A DNA stretch of 64,000 nucleotides from Kangiella profundi (GCF_002838765.1 NZ_CP025120.1:2108001-2172000); one strand, 5' to 3'; positions 26,582 to 35,362 are shown, counted from the stretch's first letter. Numbers and translations are program-made. Notes: a model not told the origin generated them from the letters alone.

Positions 26582-27751
26582 TCATACTTGTGCATTTGCC
26601 TGCTTTAACTCATCGGAGAGCTTTTCAAGCAAAAAATCTATGTCGTCAGTGCTGTGCTCAGCGGTTAATGTCACCCGTAACCGGGCACTGTTTTCCGGAA
26701 CCGTTGGCGGCCTGATGGCTACCAGTAAAATGCCAGCCTCTTTTAAGGCACGGCTAATGGCCAATGTTTTGTCATTACGGCCTATCAGTACAGGCTGAAT
26801 AGCAGTTTCAGAAGGCATCAATGGAATATCGTGTTCACTGGCCAGTCGGCGGAAATAATCAATATTCTTCTTCAATTGCTGGCGACGCCAAGCCTCTTCC
26901 TGGAACAGTTTCAGTCCGGCTCGATTAGCTGCTGCTACTGCCGCCGGCATGGCTGTAGTGTAGATATAACTGCGGCCAAACTGAATCAGGCTTTCAATCA
27001 AGAGTTCACTGCCGGCTACAACAGCCCCAAAGCCACCAAGCGCCTTACCCAGTGTAGCCATATAAATAGCTGCTGACTGCTGCGCTAATCCAAAGTGCTC
27101 AAGGCTTCCTTTACCCTGCTCACCCAAAACGCCAAAGCCATGCGCATCATCCACCATCAATGAGGCTTTATGCTTGTTGCAGCTGCTAACCAATTCGGGC
27201 AGCGGAGCAATATCGCCATCCATGCTGAAGACGCCATCGGTTACTACCAGTCGACTATCAGCAGGCTGTTTCATCTGACGCTCAAAAGAATCCATATCGG
27301 CGTGTGCGTAGCGCAGCATTTTGGCCGCGCTAGCCATACCGCCATCAATCAAGGATGCATGATTCAGTTTGTCCTGAATAATCAGATCATTCTTTTCAGG
27401 CAAACAGGTTAGCACCCCATAATTCGCCATATAGCCTGTCGAAAACAGCAGCGCCCTTTCGGCCCCTAAAAAGTCAGCGATTTCTTCTTCCAGCGCATGA
27501 TGTTGGTCACTATGACCGATAATCAAATGCGATGCGCCACTGCCAACACCATATTGTTTTGCAGCCCTTTGCATCGCTTCGATTAATTTTGGATGATTAG
27601 CCAGCCCCAGATAGTCATTGCTGCTGAAGTTCAGATATTCTTTACCTTCAGCCTGAATGCGTACACCCTGCGCCCCCTCAAGGGTCAGACGGTGGCGTAA
27701 CAGGTCCTGAGCTTTGCGCTGCTCAAGTCTGGCTTGCAGTTTTTGCCACAT
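26582..27751 (-). CDS. bioF: 8-amino-7-oxononanoate synthase
   Basis: BioF (EC 2.3.1.47), 389 residues, PLP-dependent condensation of pimeloyl-ACP with alanine. NFSSNDYLGLANHP, VDDAHGFGVLG and the PLP-lysine motif ATLGKALGGFG are all intact. The start at 27751 (MWQKLQARLE) matches the family N-terminus better than a TTG five codons earlier. It is 23 bases downstream of bioB and 15 bases upstream of bioH. Confidence 0.96.
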   Translation of the reverse strand: MWQKLQARLEQRKAQDLLRHRLTLEGAQGVRIQAEGKEYLNFSSNDYLGLANHPKLIEAMQRAAKQYGVGSGASHLIIGHSDQHHALEEEIADFLGAERALLFSTGYMANYGVLTCLPEKNDLIIQDKLNHASLIDGGMASAAKMLRYAHADMDSFERQMKQPADSRLVVTDGVFSMDGDIAPLPELVSSCNKHKASLMVDDAHGFGVLGEQGKGSLEHFGLAQQSAAIYMATLGKALGGFGAVVAGSELLIESLIQFGRSYIYTTAMPAAVAAANRAGLKLFQEEAWRRQQLKKNIDYFRRLASEHDIPLMPSETAIQPVLIGRNDKTLAISRALKEAGILLVAIRPPTVPENSARLRVTLTAEHSTDDIDFLLEKLSDELKQANAQV

Positions 27752-27774
27752 GGCAATAGATCTCAATTAACAAT

Positions 27775-28869
27775 CTAGTGAGTTTTGGTTGCGTCGTAGA
27801 ATAACGATTTGGCCGGTTGCTGCTCTTCAACTTTAGGCGTTTCTTCAATCAGCTCTTCCTGATCCATCTCACGGCGCTCAGGCTGAATGCCCAGACGTTT
27901 GAACAGCTGCATATCCGCTTCTGCTTCCGGGTTAGCAGTAGTAAGCAATTTCTCACCATAGAAAATGGAGTTAGCACCCGCCAGATAGCATAGAGTTTGG
28001 GTTTCCTGATTCATGTCTTCGCGACCTGCAGACAGGCGTACATAAGACTGAGGCATCATGATTCGAGCAGTAGCAATCATGCGCACAAATTCTATTGAAT
28101 CAAGTTTCTCAACGTCGCCCAATGGCGTACCTTCAACCGCAACCAACATATTAATCGGCACGCTTTGCGGATGCTCTGGCATATTGGCCAACTGTTGCAA
28201 CAGGCCATAACGATCATTGGTTTGTTCACCCATACCGATAATGCCGCCACTGCACACATTAATTCCAGCATCGCGAACGTGCTGCAAAGTATCTAAACGA
28301 TTTTTGTAGGTACGGGTAGTAATAATTTGCTGATAATATTCAGGCGATGTATCAAGATTGTGGTTGTAATAGTCCAGACCCGCTTCAGCTAACTTTTGTG
28401 CCTGCTCATCGGTCAACATGCCGAGGGTCACGCAGGTTTCCAGGCCCATATCTTTAACCTGACGAACCATTTCCAGCACTACATCAAGATCTTTTTCACG
28501 TGGTGAACGCCATGCCGCGCCCATACAAAAACGGGTCGCACCATTTTTCTTAGCTTGCTGAGCTTTGGTCACCACTTCTTCGACCGCCATTAACTGTTCC
28601 TTGGAAAGGCCTGTGTTGTAATGGCCAGACTGTGGGCAATAAGCGCAATCTTCAGGACAGGCACCGGTTTTGATGCTCAATAAAGTGCTGGTTTGGACCT
28701 GATTAGGATTGAAATGCTGGCGATGAATATTCTGTGCGGCGAACAACAGATCATTGAAAGGTTGGTTATAAATAGCTTCGACTTCTGCCAATGTCCAGTC
28801 ATGGCGAACCTGACCACTATTCAATTTCTCTAAACTGGTTAATGTTTGACCGTTATTTTGATTGCTCAT
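27775..28869 (-). CDS. bioB: Biotin synthase
   Basis: Radical-SAM enzyme (EC 2.8.1.6), 364 residues, inserting sulfur into dethiobiotin. The [4Fe-4S] motif is C71-x3-C75-x2-C78 (CPEDCAYC); downstream Cys residues in FCMGAA and CVTLGM plus an Arg in VRLSAGRE supply the auxiliary [2Fe-2S] site. It is the first gene of the operon. The BirA-like operator and promoter lie 64-118 bases upstream. The C-terminal tail (about 45 residues, Glu-rich) is somewhat longer than in E. coli. Confidence 0.98.
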   Translation of the reverse strand: MSNQNNGQTLTSLEKLNSGQVRHDWTLAEVEAIYNQPFNDLLFAAQNIHRQHFNPNQVQTSTLLSIKTGACPEDCAYCPQSGHYNTGLSKEQLMAVEEVVTKAQQAKKNGATRFCMGAAWRSPREKDLDVVLEMVRQVKDMGLETCVTLGMLTDEQAQKLAEAGLDYYNHNLDTSPEYYQQIITTRTYKNRLDTLQHVRDAGINVCSGGIIGMGEQTNDRYGLLQQLANMPEHPQSVPINMLVAVEGTPLGDVEKLDSIEFVRMIATARIMMPQSYVRLSAGREDMNQETQTLCYLAGANSIFYGEKLLTTANPEAEADMQLFKRLGIQPERREMDQEELIEETPKVEEQQPAKSLFYDATKTH

Positions 28870-28932
28870 TATTTTAAAAACCCTTATAGTCTATGGCTTC
28901 GCGCACAGCAAGATTCAGGAAGAATAGCGTGA

Positions 28933-28987
28933 AGTTTACGGTTTCATCACTCACTGTCAACCAATTAAAGGGAATTATGGTTTACAA
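28933..28987 (-). promoter_or_regulatory. bioB promoter with BirA operator
   Basis: Half-sites CTGTCAACC (28954-28962) and GGTTTACAA (28979-28987) are separated by exactly 16 bases, the spacing of the E. coli bioO operator (TTGTAAACC/GGTTTACAA). On the minus strand the altered half-site contains a perfect -35 TTGACA (28960-28955), followed after 16 bases by -10 TAAACT (28938-28933), aimed at bioB. The other half-site overlaps the comF start codon at 28977. BirA-biotin binding would block RNA polymerase directly. Confidence 0.82.
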
Positions 28988-29684
28988 TCTATTTTCAATT
29001 GTTCGCAAGAATAATCCTCAAGACTCCGTCAATTGCTCCTTATGTGGTTTAGGAAGCGATTACTCGGGCTTTTGTGACCCCTGTCTTTCTGCGGTTCAAC
29101 GCCAAGGTCAATACTGCCAGCAATGCGGCAATAGCCTTGGAAAACAACCGATTGGTGCTGTTTGTGGGCAGTGTCTTAAAAAACCACCCCGTTATCAGGC
29201 GCTAATTGCAGCCACTCATTATGAATTTCCGGTCAATCATGCCATCAGCGAAATGAAGTTTGAAAAACAACTGCATCATATTCGTAGCTTCAGCAACTTA
29301 CTGCTTGATGAACTGATTACCTATTATCAGGACATTCCGCTTCCTCAGGCCATTGTGCCCATTCCTCTGCACTCTAACCGCTTACGAGAACGCGGCTTTA
29401 ATCAATCACAACTGATTGCCAAACATCTAACTCGTAAATTAGAAATACCTATGCTCGAAGATGCACTGCTCCGCATTAAGGACACCCCGCATCAGATTGG
29501 GCTTAAAGCTATCGAGCGGCGGAAAAACCTGAAGCGTGCTTTTTCTGTCAAACAGGAACTACCCAAGCATATTGCCCTAGTTGATGATGTGGTCACCACC
29601 GGCTCGACCATTCAGGAAGCCTCGAAACAATGCCTAAAACATGGTGTTGATCGCATTGATGTCTGGTGTCTGGCCAAGACTTGA
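28977..29684 (+). CDS. comF: ComF family phosphoribosyltransferase-like protein
   Basis: 235 residues. Two zinc-ribbon-like cysteine clusters (C20, C23, C33, C36; C47, C50, C63, C66) precede a type I phosphoribosyltransferase domain with the PRPP loop ALVDDVVTTGST. ComF is needed for DNA uptake in naturally competent bacteria, probably in internalising ssDNA. ATG at 28977 is preceded by AAAGGG; a longer reading from 28893 has no support. The start codon lies inside the BirA operator of bioB. Confidence 0.92.
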   Translation: MVYNLFSIVRKNNPQDSVNCSLCGLGSDYSGFCDPCLSAVQRQGQYCQQCGNSLGKQPIGAVCGQCLKKPPRYQALIAATHYEFPVNHAISEMKFEKQLHHIRSFSNLLLDELITYYQDIPLPQAIVPIPLHSNRLRERGFNQSQLIAKHLTRKLEIPMLEDALLRIKDTPHQIGLKAIERRKNLKRAFSVKQELPKHIALVDDVVTTGSTIQEASKQCLKHGVDRIDVWCLAKT

Positions 29685-29797
29685 GCGGGCTGAAAAGTTT
29701 GCAGCTTTGTACTAAGTCCTATATAGTTACAAAAGTGTCAAAAAAACTGACACCTTTAAGTAAAATTATATAGAAAACAATAAAATAGGAGTTTCTC

Positions 29798-29959
29798 ATG
29801 TCTGCAACTTTTACTATTCCATGCCCTAAGTGTGGCTCGGTTTCAACCTTCAAGACGGGTGTTTCCAGAAGCGGAACGGGTGTAGGTACTTGTCGTAATT
29901 GCCATAAGTCTGTGCGTATCCAGGTCGATGGTAAAGGAAATATCGTAAGAACCTCTTAA
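29798..29959 (+). CDS. 53-residue zinc-ribbon protein
   Basis: A short gene that a 60-residue cutoff would miss. ATG at 29798 follows AGGAG at the correct distance, and the frame is open to TAA at 29957-29959. The protein starts MSATFTIPCPKCGSVSTF, has a second pair TCRNCHKSV and ends in a basic tail (VDGKGNIVRTS). The two CxxC knuckles about 23 residues apart define a zinc ribbon, possibly nucleic-acid- or protein-binding. Flanking stem-loops (29731-29756 and 29970-30002) suggest its own transcription unit. Confidence 0.75.
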   Translation: MSATFTIPCPKCGSVSTFKTGVSRSGTGVGTCRNCHKSVRIQVDGKGNIVRTS

Positions 29960-29969
29960 GTAAGCAATA

Positions 29970-30002
29970 ACAGACAAATGCACAGTCCGTACATTTGTCT
30001 GT
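29970..30002 (+). terminator. Stem-loop after the zinc-ribbon gene
   Basis: ACAGACAAATG (29970-29980) pairs perfectly with CATTTGTCTGT (29992-30002) around an 11-base loop, starting 11 bases past the stop codon. No T-run follows, so termination is only probable. Confidence 0.5.
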
Positions 30003-30102
30003 AAACCCTCCTGATCGGGATCAAGTCCCTGAACATCTGTCCATTGTGATATTGACTCTTAACTCCTAGATTGAAGTTACATTCATTCGGAGGAGCAATC
30101 CC

Positions 30103-30657
30103 ATGAACACAGAAACCTTTAATCGTAGGTCGCAGCTATTACACTGGGGACTGGCTCTTTTCGGAATTGCCGCCTGGCTGACCGGGGAAAATGCCGATGA
30201 TGGCTTTAACTCCAATGGTTTTCTACTACACCTTTATCTTGGTCTTGCCGTATTGGCGTTCATCCTGACCCGCTTCGGGGCAGGTCTTTTGAGCAAAGGG
30301 AAACTGAGTTTCAAAGGATGGACTTACTTTAACAGAGCGCAATGGCGTTTGGCCGCACAGGATATTGGACAACTTTTACGTTTTAAACTTCCACAAAGAG
30401 AAATACATCAGGGGCTGGCAGGTCTGGTGCAGTTTTCTGGATTGTTACTGTTTCTGTGGATGGCTATTTCCGGTACAGCAATATTTTTGCTGCAAAACAG
30501 CGCTGGCTCTGCGGTGTTTGAAGCAGTAGAAGAAGGCCATGAGGTTGGCGAAGCCCTTATCCCTCTATTCCTGATTCTGCACATTGGCGCCGTGATTGTG
30601 CATACCCTTAGCGGTGATCCTGTTTGGAAAAGCATGATGAAAAAAGACACTCCATAA
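30103..30657 (+). CDS. Cytochrome b561-type membrane protein
   Basis: 184 residues, four transmembrane helices, di-haem cytochrome b family (Ni/Fe-hydrogenase b-type / b561 group). Candidate axial histidines are in QLLHWGLALFG, LLHLYLGLA, EIHQGLAGL and LILHIGAVIVHTL. It would pass electrons between the quinone pool and a periplasmic partner, which is not encoded nearby. AGGAG lies before the ATG. Confidence 0.85.
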   Translation: MNTETFNRRSQLLHWGLALFGIAAWLTGENADDGFNSNGFLLHLYLGLAVLAFILTRFGAGLLSKGKLSFKGWTYFNRAQWRLAAQDIGQLLRFKLPQREIHQGLAGLVQFSGLLLFLWMAISGTAIFLLQNSAGSAVFEAVEEGHEVGEALIPLFLILHIGAVIVHTLSGDPVWKSMMKKDTP

Positions 30658-30740
30658 ATCTTCACAACTCTTTCATCTGAGCAGAGATAAGGTTTTAGAG
30701 TTTTTAACAAACTACTAAACCGATGTTGAGGATAAAGATT

Positions 30741-31172
30741 ATGCTTGTGCAACTAACCTATGCTAGCCGAGTAAGCAGGACGCTAAGCTCAGATGATATC
30801 AAGAACATCCTGAGCAGCTCTCAAAAAAATAACAAAGCCGATGGTGTAACTGGTGCTTTGTGTTTATCGAATGGTATTTTTCTTCAAATACTGGAAGGTG
30901 ATCGCCAAAAAGTGAATAAAGCCTACCATAAGATATTGGCTGATGCTCGCCACAAAGATCCAGCCATATTAGATTACAGAGAAGTGATTTCGCGCAAATT
31001 CAGCGAATGGTCAATGGGATTAATCACTCGATCTGATGATAACAGACAGCTTTTCTTAAAGTACTCTTCAAGCTCAGACTTTGACCCTTATAGTATGAGC
31101 GGTGAAACCTTAAGGGGCTTTTTCTCAGAAGTAGTCGATAACGTACGTTGGCTGCGCAAAAGCCCAGATTAA
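30741..31172 (+). CDS. Short BLUF-domain blue-light photoreceptor
   Basis: 143 residues, a stand-alone BLUF flavoprotein without an effector domain. All key flavin-site residues appear at the spacing of AppA: Tyr7, Asn31, Gln49, Trp90 and Met92 correspond to AppA Y21, N45, Q63, W104 and M106 (constant offset of 14). FLQILEGD is the family signature. ATG at 30741 has AGGA eight bases upstream; a start 6 codons earlier is less likely. Short BLUF proteins signal by partner binding. The partner is unknown; the b561 gene just upstream is a neighbour on the same strand. Confidence 0.9.
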   Translation: MLVQLTYASRVSRTLSSDDIKNILSSSQKNNKADGVTGALCLSNGIFLQILEGDRQKVNKAYHKILADARHKDPAILDYREVISRKFSEWSMGLITRSDDNRQLFLKYSSSSDFDPYSMSGETLRGFFSEVVDNVRWLRKSPD

Positions 31173-31319
31173 TTATTTCCCCAGCAAGGATGCTACCCTC
31201 CTTCCATTTCAATTTAGCTTCCGCACAATCAAGCCATATAAGAGAAAGCACTCTGGCCCTTTGAGCAATACCTGATACAATGCGCATCATAAAATCCCGC
31301 TGCGCTCGGACATTCCGCT

Positions 31320-32648
31320 TTGCTTAATAAAGACCGTTCACAACAAGTTCTGCAGATATCGCTGCCCATCGTTGGGGGCATGATTTCGCAAAATGTTTTG
31401 AATCTGGTCGATGCAGCGATGGTTGGTACTCAGGGCAGCGCGGCAATTGCAGCAATTGGTATTGCTGGCTTTATAAATTTCATGGCAGTGGCCTTCTTTA
31501 TTGGCTTTGCCGCGGGCGTACAGGCCATGGTTTCGCGCCGTATGGGCGAAGGGCGAGACAGTGAAGCCGCTTATCCTCTTAACGCAGCCCTCTTAATCAT
31601 AGGGCTGTTGGCGGTCCCAACCAGCATCATTCTATTTTTCCTGGCTCCGGATATTCTTAGCGCCCTTAATAGTGATCCTGAGTTGCTAGAAGAAGGTATC
31701 CCTTACCTTCAAGCCCGCTTCGCTGGCATTTTAGCCATAGGTCTTAATTTCAACTATCGAAGTTATTGGAGCGCCATTAAGCAAACTGGCTACTATCTGC
31801 GTACCCTCTTGATTATGCACTCGCTGAATATCGTGCTTAACTACGCGCTGATCTTTGGTAACTTTGGCATGCCTGAACTAGGGACTTTAGGAGCCGGTAT
31901 TGGCACCAGCATTTCTCTGGCGATGGGTTCGATTTACTACCACATATTGGCGACCAGACACACCAAACAATTTGGCTATATGGAAAGGCTGGCGACTTGG
32001 ACAACCATTAAGTCTATTTTCAGAATTTCATTTCCATCATCAATCCAGCAACTTTTCTTCGCTGGTGGCTTTACTGCTTTATTCTGGATCATTGGCCAGG
32101 TAGGTATTCACCAACTGGCAGCGGCAAATGCCATTACCAATGTGATGCTGGTTGCCATTCTGCCCTGCATTGCTCTGGGCATAGGTGCAGCAACCATGGT
32201 AGGTCAGTCACTTGGCAGACAGGATCCCGATGATGCTTATTTATGGGGTTGGGATGTTGCTAAAATGGCACTGATATTTGCAATCGCTTTGGCAACGTTG
32301 TTCTTTATCTTCACTGATCCCATTATGGGCATCTTTCTGAAGGAGCAGACTGCGCTCGAAATAGCTCATTGGCCATTTAAATTATCTGCAGGCATTATCA
32401 TTATTGATGCGATGGGGCTGGTATTTCTCAATGCATTGAATGGTGCCGGTTACACCAAGCCACCGATGTACGTTTCCCTGCTCTCTCAGTGGCTAATATT
32501 CCTGCCTGTGGCTTGGCTACTGGGTCCCTATTTTGGCTTCGGGCTCATGACAATTTGGTTAGCTTACGCTGCTTACCGTGTGTTACAGACAGGTGCATTT
32601 ATCTGGCTATGGCAGCGTCGAACCTGGGCCGATTCGGTTGTTGACTAA
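31320..32648 (+). CDS. MATE family efflux transporter
   Basis: 442 residues, twelve transmembrane helices in two homologous halves. The first helix has SLPIVGGMISQNVLNLVDAAMVG and the second half AAANAITNVMLVAILPCIALGIGAATMVGQSLG, typical of NorM/DinF-type Na+- or H+-coupled drug exporters. It begins with TTG at 31320 without a good ribosome-binding site, so the start is uncertain. Its stop codon overlaps that of the converging NhaC-family gene. Confidence 0.88.
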   Translation: MLNKDRSQQVLQISLPIVGGMISQNVLNLVDAAMVGTQGSAAIAAIGIAGFINFMAVAFFIGFAAGVQAMVSRRMGEGRDSEAAYPLNAALLIIGLLAVPTSIILFFLAPDILSALNSDPELLEEGIPYLQARFAGILAIGLNFNYRSYWSAIKQTGYYLRTLLIMHSLNIVLNYALIFGNFGMPELGTLGAGIGTSISLAMGSIYYHILATRHTKQFGYMERLATWTTIKSIFRISFPSSIQQLFFAGGFTALFWIIGQVGIHQLAAANAITNVMLVAILPCIALGIGAATMVGQSLGRQDPDDAYLWGWDVAKMALIFAIALATLFFIFTDPIMGIFLKEQTALEIAHWPFKLSAGIIIIDAMGLVFLNALNGAGYTKPPMYVSLLSQWLIFLPVAWLLGPYFGFGLMTIWLAYAAYRVLQTGAFIWLWQRRTWADSVVD

Positions 32649-34027
32649 ATACCTTTTCTGAACAGCAAATTAATAATCACGACGGCTAATAAAATAGGTA
32701 AATACCAAACATACTGCACCGGCTCCAAAGGGGATATCCCAAAGCTGGCCCCAAGTAACAGACACTGAGCACCATAAGGTAATATCCCTTGAGTTGAGCA
32801 TGCACCGATATCGACCAGACTTGCGCTTTGCTTCGGCCGAATAGCACCCTGCTCAGCTAAAGACTTGGTTACTTTACCGGTCAAAATGATACTAACCGTA
32901 TTATTGGCAATCGCCAGGTTAGTTACCGCGGCAGTACTTAATACAGCAAGTTGCGCTCTCAGTTTAGACTGACTCGCGGCAAACAACTGACTTATTTTAT
33001 TGACCAGCCATTGCAAGCCACCCTGCTGTTCTATCAAAGCCCCAAGACCACCAATCAATAACGACAACAGAAAAATTTCCTGCATATTGCTGAAGCCTTT
33101 ATAGATGGTCTGTGCAACTGAGTTTTCAGCTGTGAAACTTCCACCAATAAGACCTATAGCTATACTAATGATGATACCGGCAGGCAAAATGATGAAAACA
33201 TTCAATCCAATTAATGCCAGAACCACGATTGCCAGATAGGGAATCACTTTATAGAGCTGATAATCAGCAACCACTGCTTGCGAGGGCTCGGTTGTAATTA
33301 AGGAGAATAAGGTAATGGTTATGATTGCAGCGGGAATTGCCCAGCGAGCATTCTGACGCAATTTTTCGCCAACTGTTGCGCCCTGGGTGCGCGTTGCAGC
33401 AATGGAAGTATCTGAAGTCACAGACAGGTTATCACCAAACATGGCGCCGCTTAGCAATATTCCAGCTACAATCGCAGGCTCAAACCCAGCTGTTTGCGAC
33501 AAGCCAAAGCCAATTGGCGCAAGTGCTGCAAGAGTTCCCATCGAAGTGCCCATGGCAAACGACACCAGCGCAGCTATGACAAATAAGCCCGGCAACACAA
33601 ATCCCGGAGGAATCCAGTACAGTCCAAAATTGACCACCGCATCAATCGCGCCGATAACGCCAGTTAGCGCCGCAAATGCGCCTGCCAGCAGATATATTAG
33701 ACACATGGCAACAATATTACTGTCACCAATACCATTGAATAAGGTTGCGATCCTGCTCTCAAAGCTTCCTTTGGCCAGATACAGTGAAACAGCAATCGCT
33801 GGCAATACCGCTACTGGAGCGGGTAACTGATAGAAAGCATAGTCGACTCCAATCACAGTGTAGTAAATGCCAGAGCCCAGAAATAAAACCATAAATAACA
33901 GCAATGGCAATAATGACAGCCAATGAGCAGGGTTGTGGCTAGAGACCTTTGGGTGGCGAGTATCAGTGATTGATTCGGAAGAGCCAACTGATGATAGGCC
34001 AGGAGCAGTAGCAAGCTTTTTGGACAT
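32645..34027 (-). CDS. NhaC-family transporter, possibly methionine-related
   Basis: 460 residues, about 11-12 transmembrane helices. VSFAMGTSMGTLAALAPIG and AGILLSGAMFGDNLSVTSDTSIAATRTQGA are hallmark NhaC-family sequences. Family members exchange Na+/H+ or transport amino acids and organic acids; comparative genomics has assigned NhaC-type proteins to methionine and lysine uptake. The leader contains a probable SAM-II riboswitch, which favours methionine or a methionine-cycle substrate. GAAGGTTA precedes the ATG. The stop overlaps that of the MATE gene by three bases. Confidence 0.85.
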   Translation of the reverse strand: MSKKLATAPGLSSVGSSESITDTRHPKVSSHNPAHWLSLLPLLLFMVLFLGSGIYYTVIGVDYAFYQLPAPVAVLPAIAVSLYLAKGSFESRIATLFNGIGDSNIVAMCLIYLLAGAFAALTGVIGAIDAVVNFGLYWIPPGFVLPGLFVIAALVSFAMGTSMGTLAALAPIGFGLSQTAGFEPAIVAGILLSGAMFGDNLSVTSDTSIAATRTQGATVGEKLRQNARWAIPAAIITITLFSLITTEPSQAVVADYQLYKVIPYLAIVVLALIGLNVFIILPAGIIISIAIGLIGGSFTAENSVAQTIYKGFSNMQEIFLLSLLIGGLGALIEQQGGLQWLVNKISQLFAASQSKLRAQLAVLSTAAVTNLAIANNTVSIILTGKVTKSLAEQGAIRPKQSASLVDIGACSTQGILPYGAQCLLLGASFGISPLEPVQYVWYLPILLAVVIINLLFRKGI

Positions 34028-34045
34028 AAATAACCTTCAAAAATA

Positions 34046-34128
34046 GCTTGCGGACGAAATGATACGTTTCAGAGTCACTCTTTAGCGGAATTTTTAGTGC
34101 GCCCGCAAGCGGTACAAATCAGCGCAGG
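34046..34128 (-). promoter_or_regulatory. Candidate SAM-II (metA-type) riboswitch
   Basis: Read on the minus strand, 34127-34076 aligns without gaps to the SAM-II aptamer as I remember it. P1 is UGCGCU (34126-34121) with GGCGCA (34103-34098), followed at once by GAUUUG, then CCGCUUGC in the loop, an A-rich linker after P1, and CGCUAAAG 11 bases after P1. P2a can form as UAC with GUG. GCUUGCGG in the aptamer is exactly complementary to CCGCAAGC (34053-34046), which lies just before UAUUUUUGAAGG, giving a plausible expression platform. P2b is weaker than in alphaproteobacterial examples. Confidence 0.6.
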
Positions 34129-34194
34129 TGGCAACTATACCTGAGTTGCCACGGAAGTCCAAACGGCTAAACGTATAGTCGTTATAACAATTTG

Positions 34195-34668
34195 TTATTT
34201 GAGCATTTTGGAAGCTATGTCCTGCTCATTCACACGCAGGAAGTAATAATCGTATTTATAGTCTTTTTCAAAACCATAGTCGCGGTAAATCTTGTGCAAA
34301 CGATGATTCTCTTTGCGGGTAGTCACCTCAATTCGAATAGCATCGGTTTCCTTGCACAAATCTTTGGCAGCATTCAACAATGCCTCAGCTGTTTGCTTAC
34401 GCCCAGTACCGCCAAATACGTAAAAGTCATTCAGCGTCCAGATTGGAGCCAGACCAATACTTGAATAAGAAGGGTAAAGTTGTATGAAACCTGTCAACTC
34501 ATCTCCCTCATAGGATAAAAATATGGTTGAAGTCTGTTGTTCCAGCATTTGTCGCAAAAACTGCTCAATTTTCTGTGGCTCAGAGGGTTGTTTGTAGCGC
34601 TGGCGATAACTATCAAAGGCAGGCACAAGCTGTTCTAAGTCTTTGATTTCACAAATCTTAATTTTCAA
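34195..34668 (-). CDS. GNAT family N-acetyltransferase
   Basis: 157 residues, single GNAT domain. TIFLSYEGDELTGFIQLYPSYSS forms beta-2 to beta-4, LNDFYVFGGTGRKQTAEALLNAAKD the acetyl-CoA-binding motif A, and IRIEVTTRKENHRLHKIYRDYGFEKD motif B with the usual N...Y..GF pattern. The substrate is unknown. It is upstream of the NhaC-family gene on the same strand, 167 bases apart, with a 9-bp hairpin (34128-34152) and the riboswitch between them. Confidence 0.85.
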   Translation of the reverse strand: MKIKICEIKDLEQLVPAFDSYRQRYKQPSEPQKIEQFLRQMLEQQTSTIFLSYEGDELTGFIQLYPSYSSIGLAPIWTLNDFYVFGGTGRKQTAEALLNAAKDLCKETDAIRIEVTTRKENHRLHKIYRDYGFEKDYKYDYYFLRVNEQDIASKMLK

Positions 34669-34812
34669 AGCAGTATCCTTATGCGATTTTTCTTAGGTAT
34701 TCAGTAAGAATTCAGTTTACAAGCGGTAAAGTTGTGACTAATGAATGTTATTGAGCCTTGAGCGCCCAATATCCACTCAGTTGGTATTATAGTGAATCCT
34801 AAGGAGTTATCC

Positions 34813-35352
34813 ATGAATAAAATGATAACCACAGCACTGATCATGACATTGGGCCTGGGCCTTTCGCAGGCTGGTTTTGCCAAAGAACATAAAGGTCCTC
34901 AGTCAAATAATGCACGCAGTCATGCCTCGGTTGAAAAAAGACATGATGCGAATCGTTTTGAGCAGCGTCATAACCGCGACAACCGTTTTGAACACCGTCG
35001 CGATGATCGCAGAGATGATAGATGGCGTGACCACAGACGTGATGATCGTAGAGATCATCATCGCCACAGCGATTCGCGTGGACATGACCGTCATTACGGA
35101 TCACACGATCGCTATCGTGATAACTATCATCCAAGACCGAAGCATACCTACTATCGTGTGTACCATGATCGTTATTACCCACGATACAGAACTTACCCGA
35201 CAACGGTTTATTACTTAGGTCAGGACTGGTACTACTATGGCGGTTACTACCACCCATACCCACGTGGCCACATCCATACCCATTATTGTGACCACCGCTA
35301 TTGGGAACCGCTTGCAGTAGGCATCATTCTAGGTAGCGTACTCGGCTGGTAA
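34813..35352 (+). CDS. His/Arg/Asp/Tyr-rich periplasmic protein
   Basis: 179 residues. A signal peptide is cleaved after AGFA (about residue 23). Residues 35-110 are dominated by Arg, Asp and His in irregular repeats (RRDDRRDDRWRDHRRDD), then a Tyr/His/Pro-rich part (YYRVYHDRYYPRYRTYPTTVYYLG), and a hydrophobic end WEPLAVGIILGSVLGW. It recalls RcnB-like or other metal-linked periplasmic proteins, but I cannot assign a family. AAGGAG at 34801-34806 fixes the ATG at 34813. Two terminators follow. Confidence 0.7.
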   Translation: MNKMITTALIMTLGLGLSQAGFAKEHKGPQSNNARSHASVEKRHDANRFEQRHNRDNRFEHRRDDRRDDRWRDHRRDDRRDHHRHSDSRGHDRHYGSHDRYRDNYHPRPKHTYYRVYHDRYYPRYRTYPTTVYYLGQDWYYYGGYYHPYPRGHIHTHYCDHRYWEPLAVGIILGSVLGW

Positions 35353-35362
35353 AACTTTCTTC

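Noticed and set aside
34841..35263. Long open frames antisense to and in other frames of the His-rich gene
   Set aside because: They arise from the biased codon content of the real gene; signal peptide and AAGGAG support only the plus-strand frame from 34813.
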